Assembly (NCBI RefSeq): GCF_014303735.1
Contig: NZ_CP060296.1
Coordinates: 1,065,501 to 1,129,500 of the forward strand
Direction: 5' to 3'
Source: Variovorax sp. PAMC28562
Lineage (GTDB): Bacteria > Pseudomonadota > Gammaproteobacteria > Burkholderiales > Burkholderiaceae_C
Length of the DNA: 64,000 bases
This document shows, in pieces, positions 10,578-18,484 of this stretch. The notes below the pieces were generated by a model, which was not told the DNA's origin, ran no database searches, and was given only the letters and a program-made list of their open reading frames with translations. Position 1 is the first letter of the stretch. Every line of letters begins with the position of its first letter. The position numbers and the translations under genes are program-made.

Positions 10578-13553
10578 ATGACAAAGACACTGGTTATTGC
10601 AGAAAAGCCTTCGGTGGCTCAGGACATCGTCCGCGCGCTCACGCCCGTGGCCGGCAAGTTCGACAAGCACGACGAGCACTTCGAGAACGACACCTACGTG
10701 GTGACCAGCGCGGTCGGCCATCTGGTCGAGATCCAGGCGCCGGAGGAGTTCGACGTGAAGCGCGGCAAATGGAGCTTTGCCAACCTGCCGGTGATTCCGC
10801 CGCACTTCGACCTGAAGCCGGTCGACAAGACCAAGACGCGTTTGAACGCGGTCGTGAAGCAGGCCAAGCGCAAAGACGTGACGCAGCTCATCAACGCCTG
10901 CGACGCGGGCCGCGAGGGCGAACTGATCTTCCGCTTGATCGAGCAGTACGCCGGCGGCAAGACGCCTTTGAACAAGCCGGTGCGCCGGCTGTGGCTGCAG
11001 TCCATGACGCCGCAAGCCATTCGCGATGGCTTCGACCACCTGCGAACTGAAAAGCAGATGCAGGGCCTGGCCGACGCCGCACGTTCGCGCTCCGAGGCCG
11101 ACTGGCTCGTCGGCATCAACGGCACGCGGGCCATGACAGCGTTCAACTCGCGCGACGGCGGTTTCTTTCTGACAACCGTGGGCCGCGTGCAAACGCCCAC
11201 GCTGTCGGTAGTGGTCGAGCGCGAAGAACAGATCCGCAAGTTCGTCTCGCGCGACTACTGGGAAGTGCACGCGAGCTTTGCGGCCGAGGCCGGCGACTAC
11301 CCAGGCAAGTACTTCGACCCAGCGTGGAAGAAAGCGAACGCGCCGCTCCTGCCCAGCGGCGAGCCGGATGCAGAGCAGCGCGCCGATCGCGTGTGGAACG
11401 AGCGCGACGCGCTGGCCATCGCCCAGGCCGCGCGCGGCAAGCCCGCCACCGTCACCGAAGAAAGCAAGCCGAGCACGACCGCCAGCGGCATGTTGTTCGA
11501 CCTGACCTCGTTGCAGCGGGAGGCCAACAGCCGCTTCGGCTTCAGCGCGAAGACCACGTTGTCGCTGGCGCAGTCGCTGTACGAGCGCCACAAGGCACTC
11601 ACCTATCCGCGGACCGATTCGCGCGCCTTGCCCGAGGACTATCTGCCCGTCGTGAAGGACACGATGGCGATGCTCGCCAACAGCGGCATGAAGCACCTCG
11701 CGCCATTCGCCAAGCAGGCGATCGACGGCAACTATGTCAAGCCGAGCAAGCGCATCTTCGACAACGCCAAGGTGTCGGATCACTTCGCGATCATCCCGAC
11801 GCTGCAGGCACCGAGCGGCCTGTCGGACGCCGAGCAGAAGCTGTACGACTTCGTGGTGCGGCGCTTTCTGTCGGTGTTCTTCCCGAGCGCTGAGTACCAG
11901 ATCACGACGCGCATCAGCACCGTGAACGAGGCCGGCAAAAACTATGCCTTCCGCTCCGACGGCAAGGTGCTGGTGAAGCCCGGCTGGCTCGCCATCTACG
12001 GCAAGGAAGCCGCTCAGGACACAGACGAAAAAGACGGCAAGAACCTGGTGATCGTGAAGCCAGGCGAAGTCGTGCGAACCGAATCGTGCGACGCCAAGGC
12101 GCTCAAGACGCGGCCACCCGCGCGCTACTCGGAAGCCACCTTGCTGGGCGCCATGGAAGGCGCCGGCAAGACCATCGACGACGAGGAACTGCGCGAGGCG
12201 ATGCAGGAGAAAGGGCTCGGCACGCCGGCCACGCGGGCTGCCACCATCGAAGGGCTGATCGCCGAGAAGTACATGCTGCGCGAAGGCCGTGAGCTGATCC
12301 CGACCGCCAAGGCGTTCCAGCTGATGACGCTGCTGCGCGGCCTCGGTGTCGAGGAGCTTTCGAAGGCGGCGCTGACCGGCGAGTGGGAATACAAGCTGGC
12401 CCAGATGGAAAAGGGCGCGCTGACGCGTGCCGCGTTCATGCTCGAGATCGCCGAGATGACGCAGCACATCGTCAAGAAGGCCAAGGAGTACGACCGCGAC
12501 ACCGTCCCAGGCGACTACGCGACACTCGCGACGCCCTGCCCCAACTGCGGCGGCGTGGTCAAAGAGAACTACCGGCGCTACACCTGCACCGGGCTGCCGG
12601 ACAAGGAACCTTGCGGCTTCTCTTTCGGCAAATCGCCGGCGGGCCGCACTTTCGAAGTGGTCGAGGCCGAAGCACTGCTTCGCGACAAGCACATCGGACC
12701 ACTGGAAGGCTTCCGGTCGAAAGCCGGCTGGCCGTTCACCGCGGAGATCGTCCTCAAGTTCGACGAAGAAGAAACGAAGAACTGGAAGCTGGAATTCGAC
12801 TTCGGCGACGACAAGAATGCGGAGACCGGCGAGATCGTCGACTTCAGCGGCCAGGAGTCGCTCGGGCCGTGCCCGATCTGTGCGTCGCGAGTGTTCGAGT
12901 ACGGCACCAATTACGTCTGCGAAAAGTCGGTGCCGACCGTCGAACAGCCGACACCGAGCTGCACTTTCAAGAGCGGCAAGATCATTCTGCAGCAACCGGT
13001 GGAACGCGCGCAGATCGAGAAGCTGCTCGCCACCGGCAAGACCGACTTGCTCGACAAGTTTGTCAGCATGCGCACGCGCCGCGCCTTCAAGGCTTTCCTG
13101 TCGTGGAACAAGGAAGAGGGCAAAGTGAGCTTCGAGTTCGAGCCCCGCACGTCGAAGTTTCCGCCGCGCAAGACTTTTGCCAAGGCGGCGCCGGCTGCGA
13201 AGAAAGCCACAGCAGGCGCTGCGGCCAAGGCAGCAAAGGCACCGGCGAAGAAGGCTGCAGGCACGACCGCTGCCGCAAAGAAGGCGGCGCTCAAGGCACC
13301 ACGCAAGCCGGGCGCCGGCCTGAAGCCGAGCGATGCGCTGGCTGCCGTCATCGGCGCCGAGCCGGTCGCGCGCACCGAAGTCATCAAGAAGCTGTGGGAT
13401 TACATCAAGGCCAACGGCCTGCAGGATGCAACCAACAAGCGCGCCATCAATGCCGACGCCAAGCTCAAGCCAGTATTCGGCAAAGACCAGGTGACGATGT
13501 TCGAACTGGCGGGTATCGTAGGCAAGCACCTGAGCGCCTTGGCGCCGCAATGA
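10578..13553 (+). CDS. topB: DNA topoisomerase III with C-terminal H1-like linker and SWIB domain
   Basis: 991 residues from ATG 10578 (MTKTLVIAEKPSVAQDIVRA). Type IA topoisomerase that relaxes or decatenates DNA by a transient 5'-phosphotyrosine. The TOPRIM domain (residues about 1-140) has the NACDAGREGELIFRLIEQY acidic motif; the active-site tyrosine is Y343 in LTYPRTDSRALP. Two zinc-ribbon-like modules follow (CPNCGG with a later C-G-F pair near 655, and CPICASRVFEYGTNYVC near 762). E. coli TopB has 653 residues. The extra length is an Ala/Lys-rich linker (about 865-914) resembling histone H1 and a SWIB/MDM2 domain (about 915-990: SDALAAVIGAEPVARTEVIK to KDQVTMFELAGIVGKHL). Confidence 0.95.
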   Translation: MTKTLVIAEKPSVAQDIVRALTPVAGKFDKHDEHFENDTYVVTSAVGHLVEIQAPEEFDVKRGKWSFANLPVIPPHFDLKPVDKTKTRLNAVVKQAKRKDVTQLINACDAGREGELIFRLIEQYAGGKTPLNKPVRRLWLQSMTPQAIRDGFDHLRTEKQMQGLADAARSRSEADWLVGINGTRAMTAFNSRDGGFFLTTVGRVQTPTLSVVVEREEQIRKFVSRDYWEVHASFAAEAGDYPGKYFDPAWKKANAPLLPSGEPDAEQRADRVWNERDALAIAQAARGKPATVTEESKPSTTASGMLFDLTSLQREANSRFGFSAKTTLSLAQSLYERHKALTYPRTDSRALPEDYLPVVKDTMAMLANSGMKHLAPFAKQAIDGNYVKPSKRIFDNAKVSDHFAIIPTLQAPSGLSDAEQKLYDFVVRRFLSVFFPSAEYQITTRISTVNEAGKNYAFRSDGKVLVKPGWLAIYGKEAAQDTDEKDGKNLVIVKPGEVVRTESCDAKALKTRPPARYSEATLLGAMEGAGKTIDDEELREAMQEKGLGTPATRAATIEGLIAEKYMLREGRELIPTAKAFQLMTLLRGLGVEELSKAALTGEWEYKLAQMEKGALTRAAFMLEIAEMTQHIVKKAKEYDRDTVPGDYATLATPCPNCGGVVKENYRRYTCTGLPDKEPCGFSFGKSPAGRTFEVVEAEALLRDKHIGPLEGFRSKAGWPFTAEIVLKFDEEETKNWKLEFDFGDDKNAETGEIVDFSGQESLGPCPICASRVFEYGTNYVCEKSVPTVEQPTPSCTFKSGKIILQQPVERAQIEKLLATGKTDLLDKFVSMRTRRAFKAFLSWNKEEGKVSFEFEPRTSKFPPRKTFAKAAPAAKKATAGAAAKAAKAPAKKAAGTTAAAKKAALKAPRKPGAGLKPSDALAAVIGAEPVARTEVIKKLWDYIKANGLQDATNKRAINADAKLKPVFGKDQVTMFELAGIVGKHLSALAPQ

Positions 13554-13576
13554 AACGAACCTCCAGGAACCGTCTC

Positions 13577-13765
13577 ATGAAATACATCTTTTCCGCATTC
13601 GTCTCCATCGTCGCCCTGTGCGCTGCCGCGGGCTGCGCGTCAGGCAACACATCGCAGGGAAGCAGCGCCGCGACAAGTGCCAGCGGCGGCAGCGGCATCC
13701 AGGTGTTCGGCGTGATCGACGCCAGCGTCTCCCACACCACGACCAAGTCGATCCCAAGCCGCTAA
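13577..13765 (+). CDS. Small lipoprotein with a porin-like first-strand motif
   Basis: 62 residues from ATG 13577 (CCAGGAAC upstream); an in-frame ATG at 13550 overlapping the topB stop would add nine residues. A signal peptide with lipobox (IVALCAAAGC) ends at a cysteine that would be lipid-modified. The mature part is short: a Ser/Gly/Ala linker, then QVFGVIDASVSHTTTKS. That last stretch resembles the conserved first beta-strand of Burkholderiales porins (typically LYGVIDAGV), but the barrel does not follow. It may be a small outer-membrane lipoprotein or a relic. Function unknown. Confidence 0.6.
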   Translation: MKYIFSAFVSIVALCAAAGCASGNTSQGSSAATSASGGSGIQVFGVIDASVSHTTTKSIPSR

Positions 13766-13785
13766 GAACCGCAGAGGCTCGACGG

Positions 13786-14673
13786 TTAGCGCCTGAGCAG
13801 CGCCTGCCGCAACAGCCGCGCGGCGCGGTTGCGGATCTTGCCGGGGGCTGCACGCAAGGTCGATTTGGCCGTTACCTTGGTGGTGGCGCAAGCCCACAGA
13901 AAGTCGTGGAGGATGGCGCTGTCGTCCAACGTTTCCTTGCTGCCGAACTTGTGGAACTCCGGATGCCATTGCGTCGCCGCGATGTAGCTGCGGCCGCGGT
14001 CGGCGCGTCGGCGGATCGCTTCGGGCACGCGGTCGGGCAGGCTCCATGCCTCGATGTCGAAGCCCGGCGCCAGCGCCTTCACACCCTGATGGTGGATGCT
14101 GTTGACGCGCGCCGTGTCGACGCCCGGATAGAGCTTGGCGAGCCGTGTGCCGGGCACGATCTCGAGCGCATGAAAGTTCTGGTCATAGGCCACCGGGTCG
14201 CGATGGCGAACCGCCTCGGGATGGTCATGCTGCTCTTCAATGTCCTGGTACAGCGTGCCGCCGAACGCCACGTTGATGAGCTGCAGCCCCCGGCACACAC
14301 CGAAGATCGGCTTGCCCGCCTGCTCGAAAGCCTCGACCAGCGCGAGGTCGTACAGGTCACGTACCCGGTCACCGAGCCAGGCGTCTTTCAGCGGCACCTC
14401 GCCATAGCTGCCGGGCCACATGTCGGCGCCGCCATGCATGACGACGCCATCGAGCCACTCCGCGTAATGCGATAGCTTGGTGTCGCCGCGCGCAGTTTCG
14501 CCTGTTGGGCAAGGCACCATCACGACCATCGCGCCGGCCGACATGAGCCAGTGCGCGATCGACTGCTCGACGTATTGCAGGGTCTTGTTACTGAACAGCG
14601 CGCGCGCCGGGTCGGCGTGCGAAAAGCAGGCTGACAGACCGATCTTGAGTCGGGCGGAAACAGGTTGGGCCAT
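13786..14673 (-). CDS. Class I glutamine amidotransferase-like hydrolase (PuuD/gamma-glutamyl-GABA hydrolase family)
   Basis: 295 residues, peptidase C26 family. The nucleophile cysteine lies in the elbow PIFGVCRGLQLINVAFGGTL, and the His-Glu pair in ATQWHPEFHKFG, giving an intact Cys-His-Glu triad. Family members such as PuuD hydrolyse gamma-glutamyl-gamma-aminobutyrate in putrescine breakdown; other members act on different gamma-glutamyl amides. No puuA, puuB or puuC is next to it, so the substrate is not fixed by context. It is divergent from xylB across 115 bp and convergent with the small lipoprotein gene, whose stop is 20 bp away. Confidence 0.85.
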   Translation of the reverse strand: MAQPVSARLKIGLSACFSHADPARALFSNKTLQYVEQSIAHWLMSAGAMVVMVPCPTGETARGDTKLSHYAEWLDGVVMHGGADMWPGSYGEVPLKDAWLGDRVRDLYDLALVEAFEQAGKPIFGVCRGLQLINVAFGGTLYQDIEEQHDHPEAVRHRDPVAYDQNFHALEIVPGTRLAKLYPGVDTARVNSIHHQGVKALAPGFDIEAWSLPDRVPEAIRRRADRGRSYIAATQWHPEFHKFGSKETLDDSAILHDFLWACATTKVTAKSTLRAAPGKIRNRAARLLRQALLRR

Positions 14674-14788
14674 CGGAAATATTCTGCTGATGCGGCCTCT
14701 CGCCCGGGGTCGGACGACACGCCAAGTATCCTTTCAACGCGCGATCGTTCATCAGCGCGGACAACGTTTCGAATCACGGAGGCAAAGC

Positions 14789-16288
14789 ATGGATATCGGC
14801 ATCGACATCGGCACGTCGGACGTCAAGGTCGTTCTGGTCGACGACGCGCAGCGCGTGATCGGTCAGGCCAGCGCGGCAGTGGCTATTTCTCGGCCGCATC
14901 CGCTGTGGTCTGAGCAGGCGCCCGAAGACTGGTGGAGCGCCACGCAGGTCGCGCTGGGCAAGCTCAGGGAGCACCACCCGAAGGCGTACGCGGCCACGCG
15001 CGGAATCGGGTTGTCGGGTCACATGCATGGCGCCACGCTGCTCGACGCGCAAGACCGCGTGCTGCGTCCGGCCATCTTGTGGAACGACGGCCGCAGCCAC
15101 GCGCAATGCGCCGAACTCGAACGCCGCGCGCCCGAGAGCCGTCGCATCACCGGCAACATCGCGATGCCGGGCTTCACCGCACCGAAGCTCATTTGGGTCG
15201 AGCAGAACGAGCCGGAGATATTTGCGCAGGTAGCCCGGGTGCTGCTGCCGAAAGACTTCGTTCGACTGAAGCTCACCGGTGAAGCGGTGTCCGACATGTC
15301 GGATTCGGCAGGCACGCTGTGGCTCGACGTGGCGGCACGCAACTGGTCCGACACCATGCTGGCCGCCACGCACCTCGATCGATCGCAGATGCCGCGCCTC
15401 GTCGAAGGCAGCGAGGCCAGTGGCACGTTGCTGCCCACCGTCGCCTCGCAGCTCGGTCTGCAGGCCGATGTCGTGGTGGCGGGCGGCGCGGGCGACAACG
15501 CGGCGAGCGCGGCCGGCCTGGGCGTGACGGCACCTGGCACTGCGTTCCTGTCTCTAGGCACCTCGGGGGTCTACTTCGTGGCGAACGCGGCTTACTCACC
15601 CAACCCCGAAAGTGCGGTGCATGCCTTCTGCCACGCGTTTCCGGGCACCTGGCATCAGATGAGCGTGATGCTGTCGGCAGCGAGTTGCCTCGGCTGGCTA
15701 CGGCGCCTCACGCACGCGACCGACGAAGCGCAGCTTGTCAGCGAAGCCGAGGCGCTTCCGGATGGCGCCGCCACGCCACTGTTCCTGCCGTACCTGTCCG
15801 GCGAGCGCACACCGCACAACGATCCGTACGCGTCGGGTGTTTTCTTCGGTCTGACGCACGATCACACCCGCGGCCACCTCGCCTATGCCGTGCTGGAGGG
15901 CGTGGCCTTCTCGTTTCTCGATGGGCAACAGGCGCTGCTGGCCGGCGGCGCGCAGATCGACAGCGTGACGCTGGTCGGCGGCGGCTCGCGCAGCGCGGCG
16001 TGGGCACAACTGCTCGCCGATGTGCTGGGCCGCACGCTGGATCGACGCAGCGGCGGTGAAGTGGGTGCAGCGTTGGGTGCGGCACGACTCGCACGCCTGG
16101 CGAGAACGGGGGAGGCGGTTGCCGATATCTGTGTCGCACCGGCCTTGCAAGACAGCTTCGCGCCGAACCCGGCGCGCACCGCCGAACTGGCCGGGCGCCA
16201 TGCGCAATATCAGCGGCTCTATCGGACTCTCAAGCCCGAGATGCAGCGTTTGTCGACCGCAGGGCAGCAGAAGTCTGAAGGAGACTGA
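14789..16288 (+). CDS. xylB: Xylulokinase (FGGY family)
   Basis: 499 residues from ATG 14789, which has GGAGG six bases upstream; the longer frame upstream is in the divergent promoter region. FGGY kinases phosphorylate sugars with ATP; the start MDIGIDIGTSDVKVVLVDD is the phosphate-binding loop, GIGLSGHMHGATLLD matches the xylulokinase substrate motif (GLSGQMHG), and TAFLSLGTSGVYF plus SVTLVGGGSRSAAWAQLLAD are the ATP-side motifs. It should convert D-xylulose to D-xylulose 5-phosphate for the pentose phosphate pathway. There is no xylose isomerase or transporter beside it, so it may serve arabitol or xylitol use as well. Confidence 0.9.
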   Translation: MDIGIDIGTSDVKVVLVDDAQRVIGQASAAVAISRPHPLWSEQAPEDWWSATQVALGKLREHHPKAYAATRGIGLSGHMHGATLLDAQDRVLRPAILWNDGRSHAQCAELERRAPESRRITGNIAMPGFTAPKLIWVEQNEPEIFAQVARVLLPKDFVRLKLTGEAVSDMSDSAGTLWLDVAARNWSDTMLAATHLDRSQMPRLVEGSEASGTLLPTVASQLGLQADVVVAGGAGDNAASAAGLGVTAPGTAFLSLGTSGVYFVANAAYSPNPESAVHAFCHAFPGTWHQMSVMLSAASCLGWLRRLTHATDEAQLVSEAEALPDGAATPLFLPYLSGERTPHNDPYASGVFFGLTHDHTRGHLAYAVLEGVAFSFLDGQQALLAGGAQIDSVTLVGGGSRSAAWAQLLADVLGRTLDRRSGGEVGAALGAARLARLARTGEAVADICVAPALQDSFAPNPARTAELAGRHAQYQRLYRTLKPEMQRLSTAGQQKSEGD

Positions 16289-16304
16289 CCGCAGGCCCGG
16301 TCGA

Positions 16305-17429
16305 TCAGGAAGCGCTCGAGGAATTCGGAATACGCGGCTCGTGCATCGGGCACCCGGTGCGCTCGCCACGAAATTGCGACGAGGCGGCATAAACCACCTT
16401 GCGTGCCCGCATGACGCCGCCGAGCGGCTGGTGCGCTGCCAACGCGTGCCACGGATTGAACGCCATGCCATCGTCGATCTCGCGGGACAGCGCGGCGCTC
16501 CATCCCTCTTGCGCATCGAGCGTCAGTCGTGCAACGGCAATGAAAGGGCTCAAGTCCTGCGGCCACTCGATTGACGCATCTTCGATCGGCATCTTCTCGA
16601 GATCGGTACACAACTGCACGCGCAACTCCCATTCGGCCGGCTCGCCCGTATGAACCCGCAAGAAATCGGCGACCGCTTCACGTGTGCCATCCGGCTTGCC
16701 GTCAAGGTCCATCGGTGCGTTTTCGAGCGCGCGCAGGTCCGGCGACACCGGCGCCAATTGCAGCTTGGCGATGTAGGCGCCATAGCGGATCGGCACCTGC
16801 GTGAAGAACGTCGCGCCGAGCGGGTGCGTTTCGGCATGGCCGCCCATCGAAATGAGCGTGCTGCTCTGGCCGCCGACCGCTTCGATCGCTTTCTCGACAC
16901 CCTGCAATACGCTCGACAAAACTCGCTTGGCCGTCGGCGCCTTGTCGGTGGTGCCAGCAAGCAGCTTGAGGTTTTTAAGAAAGCCTTTGGCGTCCGGCGC
17001 GGCAAACACCGGGCCGTCGACGAACAGAAAGTCCTGGGTGCTGTCACCTTCAGACCCCGCGACGCGCTCGCCCTCGACGCCGATCACCTTGATCGCCATG
17101 CCGCGCGGCAGGGACACGCGGTCGTCCAGCACTTCAGCGGGGGGCGTCGAAATTCTGAGCACCACCGGGTAGCTCCGCGGCGCTGCAAACATGCCCTGAG
17201 CCAACTCGGGAGGCAGGCCTTCGACAACACGCAGTTCACCGCGGAGCAGGCCGTGGCTCTTGGCGTGCACGGCGCGCATCGCATGGCCCGTGCTGTCTGC
17301 CATGGTTTTCGACATGCCCAGCAAGGTGTCGACCAGGTCGGCTTGCGTTTTCGGCTCGTCCGATTTCGGCACCTCGACGGCAGGTGAAAAAAGAACCGGC
17401 TTGATAGACAAGGTGGAGAAATCGTTCAT
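16305..17429 (-). CDS. Catalase-fold haem protein (catalase-like, SrpA type)
   Basis: 374 residues, shorter than true monofunctional catalases (about 480 or more). The distal region is recognisable: AKSHGLLRGELRVVEGLPPE corresponds to the catalase His-containing HAKGxxxxGxFEV stretch, and the following strands carry RGMAIKVIGVEGE. The usual proximal haem tyrosine motif (RLFxYxDTxxxRLG) is not seen; the equivalent end reads FNPWHALAAHQPLGGVMRAR. Proteins of this shape include plasmid-encoded SrpA-like catalases and peroxidase-like relatives. The 3' end is 17 bp from the xylB stop (convergent). Activity against hydrogen peroxide is likely but unproven. Confidence 0.8.
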   Translation of the reverse strand: MNDFSTLSIKPVLFSPAVEVPKSDEPKTQADLVDTLLGMSKTMADSTGHAMRAVHAKSHGLLRGELRVVEGLPPELAQGMFAAPRSYPVVLRISTPPAEVLDDRVSLPRGMAIKVIGVEGERVAGSEGDSTQDFLFVDGPVFAAPDAKGFLKNLKLLAGTTDKAPTAKRVLSSVLQGVEKAIEAVGGQSSTLISMGGHAETHPLGATFFTQVPIRYGAYIAKLQLAPVSPDLRALENAPMDLDGKPDGTREAVADFLRVHTGEPAEWELRVQLCTDLEKMPIEDASIEWPQDLSPFIAVARLTLDAQEGWSAALSREIDDGMAFNPWHALAAHQPLGGVMRARKVVYAASSQFRGERTGCPMHEPRIPNSSSAS

Positions 17430-17882
17430 CGATGGCTTTTCGTTGGGTGTCGCTAAATGCCTATGCGCTGCCTATTCGACCGACCCCGTATTCGATGCGA
17501 TGTAGGAGCGCCACACCAATGCCTGCCATCCGTCATGGAACCCGCCTCAATCCCCAAGTCCCGTAGCAAGTCAAGCAGCAATGTTGGCCATTCGCCTATA
17601 ATGGTGAGTTCGTTTCGATACCACGACGAAGCACTTTCGTCATCTTGCTGGCTGGCCCCGCGCGTTCCCGGAGTTCATGGAATTGATCTCCGGACTCGCC
17701 AAGGCCCTCATCTCAAGCCGGCTCTACAGTGTGTTGGAGCGCCAGACCCGGCGCCCATGATTGTCACCACTGCCTTCGTTCTTGTTGAAGCGAATTGCGC
17801 GTCCGCCGCGTCATTTCCGGCCGGCCTACGCCTCGTTTTCAATTTTTTCGGCGCACGCGATGTTGCGCGTCGTCAAGGCTTC
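17430..17882. other. 453-bp non-coding gap between the catalase-like gene and the infA cluster
   Basis: No convincing gene in either strand: open frames here lack family features and codon bias. The stretch is less GC-rich than its surroundings. A TATAAT box stands at 17597-17602, reading towards the small gene at 17883, without a good -35 partner. If used, it would give a leader of about 275 nt, long enough for a cold-responsive 5' UTR like those of cold-shock genes. That role is a guess. Nothing else was recognised. Confidence 0.4.
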
Positions 17883-18152
17883 ATGGACATCGTTCAACAT
17901 AATATTGCAGTGGGCAAGTACCTCGTTTCACCGCTGATTCACTCTCAAGACGACGGGCGTTTCGCCGCGTCGGTTTCTATTCGTTCGGGCCGCGGAAGCG
18001 GTATGCATGACCGCGTCATGCGCTTCACGCCACGATTTGCCAGCCATGCCGCCGCCGTGCGCTATGCCGTCGACCAGGGCCTCGGCTGGGTCAGCGAGCG
18101 CCATCCGGCACGGCCAATTCATCAGCCTGCGCCGGGTCACTTCGCAAGCTGA
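17883..18152 (+). CDS. Conserved small protein upstream of infA
   Basis: 89 residues from ATG 17883 (MDIVQHNIAVGKYLVSPLIH). The composition is balanced and the codon use is that of a real gene; the central stretch RFAASVSIRSGRGSGMHDRV followed by MRFTPRFASHAAAVRYAVDQ reads like a small alpha-beta domain. Short proteins of this kind are known as uncharacterised conserved genes in Burkholderiales, often near cold-shock genes (from memory). It precedes infA by 63 bp in the same direction, so it is probably co-transcribed with infA and dbpA. Function unknown. Confidence 0.7.
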   Translation: MDIVQHNIAVGKYLVSPLIHSQDDGRFAASVSIRSGRGSGMHDRVMRFTPRFASHAAAVRYAVDQGLGWVSERHPARPIHQPAPGHFAS

Positions 18153-18215
18153 GCCCGACCATCGCCCGACAACCGTTTTCCATCTCCAACAGACACCGTT
18201 TTTTGAGGTAAATCA

Positions 18216-18479
18216 ATGGCCAAAGAAGAACTCATCGAAATGAACGGCGCAGTGACCGAAGTGCTGCCCGACTCGCGCTATCGCGTAACGCTGGACAACG
18301 GTCATCAATTGATCGCCTACAGCGGCGGCAAGATGCGCAAGCACCACATCCGCATTCTGGCGGGCGACAAGGTGTCGCTCGAGCTGTCGCCGTACGACCT
18401 GACCAAGGGCCGGATCACATTCCGCCACCTGGAACGTCGCGGCCCGCCACCCGTCAACAACGGCGCGCAGCGCCGCTAA
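18216..18479 (+). CDS. infA: Translation initiation factor IF-1
   Basis: 87 residues, an S1/OB-fold protein that binds the A site of the 30S subunit and helps IF-2 and IF-3 select the start codon. The family signature is clear: [20 protein letters not shown], then [20 protein letters not shown], then [20 protein letters not shown]. It has a C-terminal extension beyond the usual 72 residues ([14 protein letters not shown]). A GAGGT ribosome-binding site is eight bases before the ATG. dbpA begins five bases after its stop. Many beta-proteobacteria carry a second infA in the ribosomal protein operon, and this one is likely the extra copy. Confidence 0.93.
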   Translation: MAKEELIEMNGAVTEVLPDSRYRVTLDNGHQLIAYSGGKMRKHHIRILAGDKVSLELSPYDLTKGRITFRHLERRGPPPVNNGAQRR

Positions 18480-18484
18480 CCACC

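Noticed and set aside
10281..13550. A 1089-residue open frame on the minus strand, exactly antisense to topB.
   Set aside because: It mirrors the codon bias of topB (GC-rich third positions create long antisense frames), has no recognised domain, and its composition is rich in His/Arg/Ala as expected for shadow frames.
17457..17882. N-terminal extension of the small gene before infA.
   Set aside because: The upstream part of the frame has no conserved features and would read through a promoter-like TATAAT; the start at 17883 fits known short homologues as I recall them.
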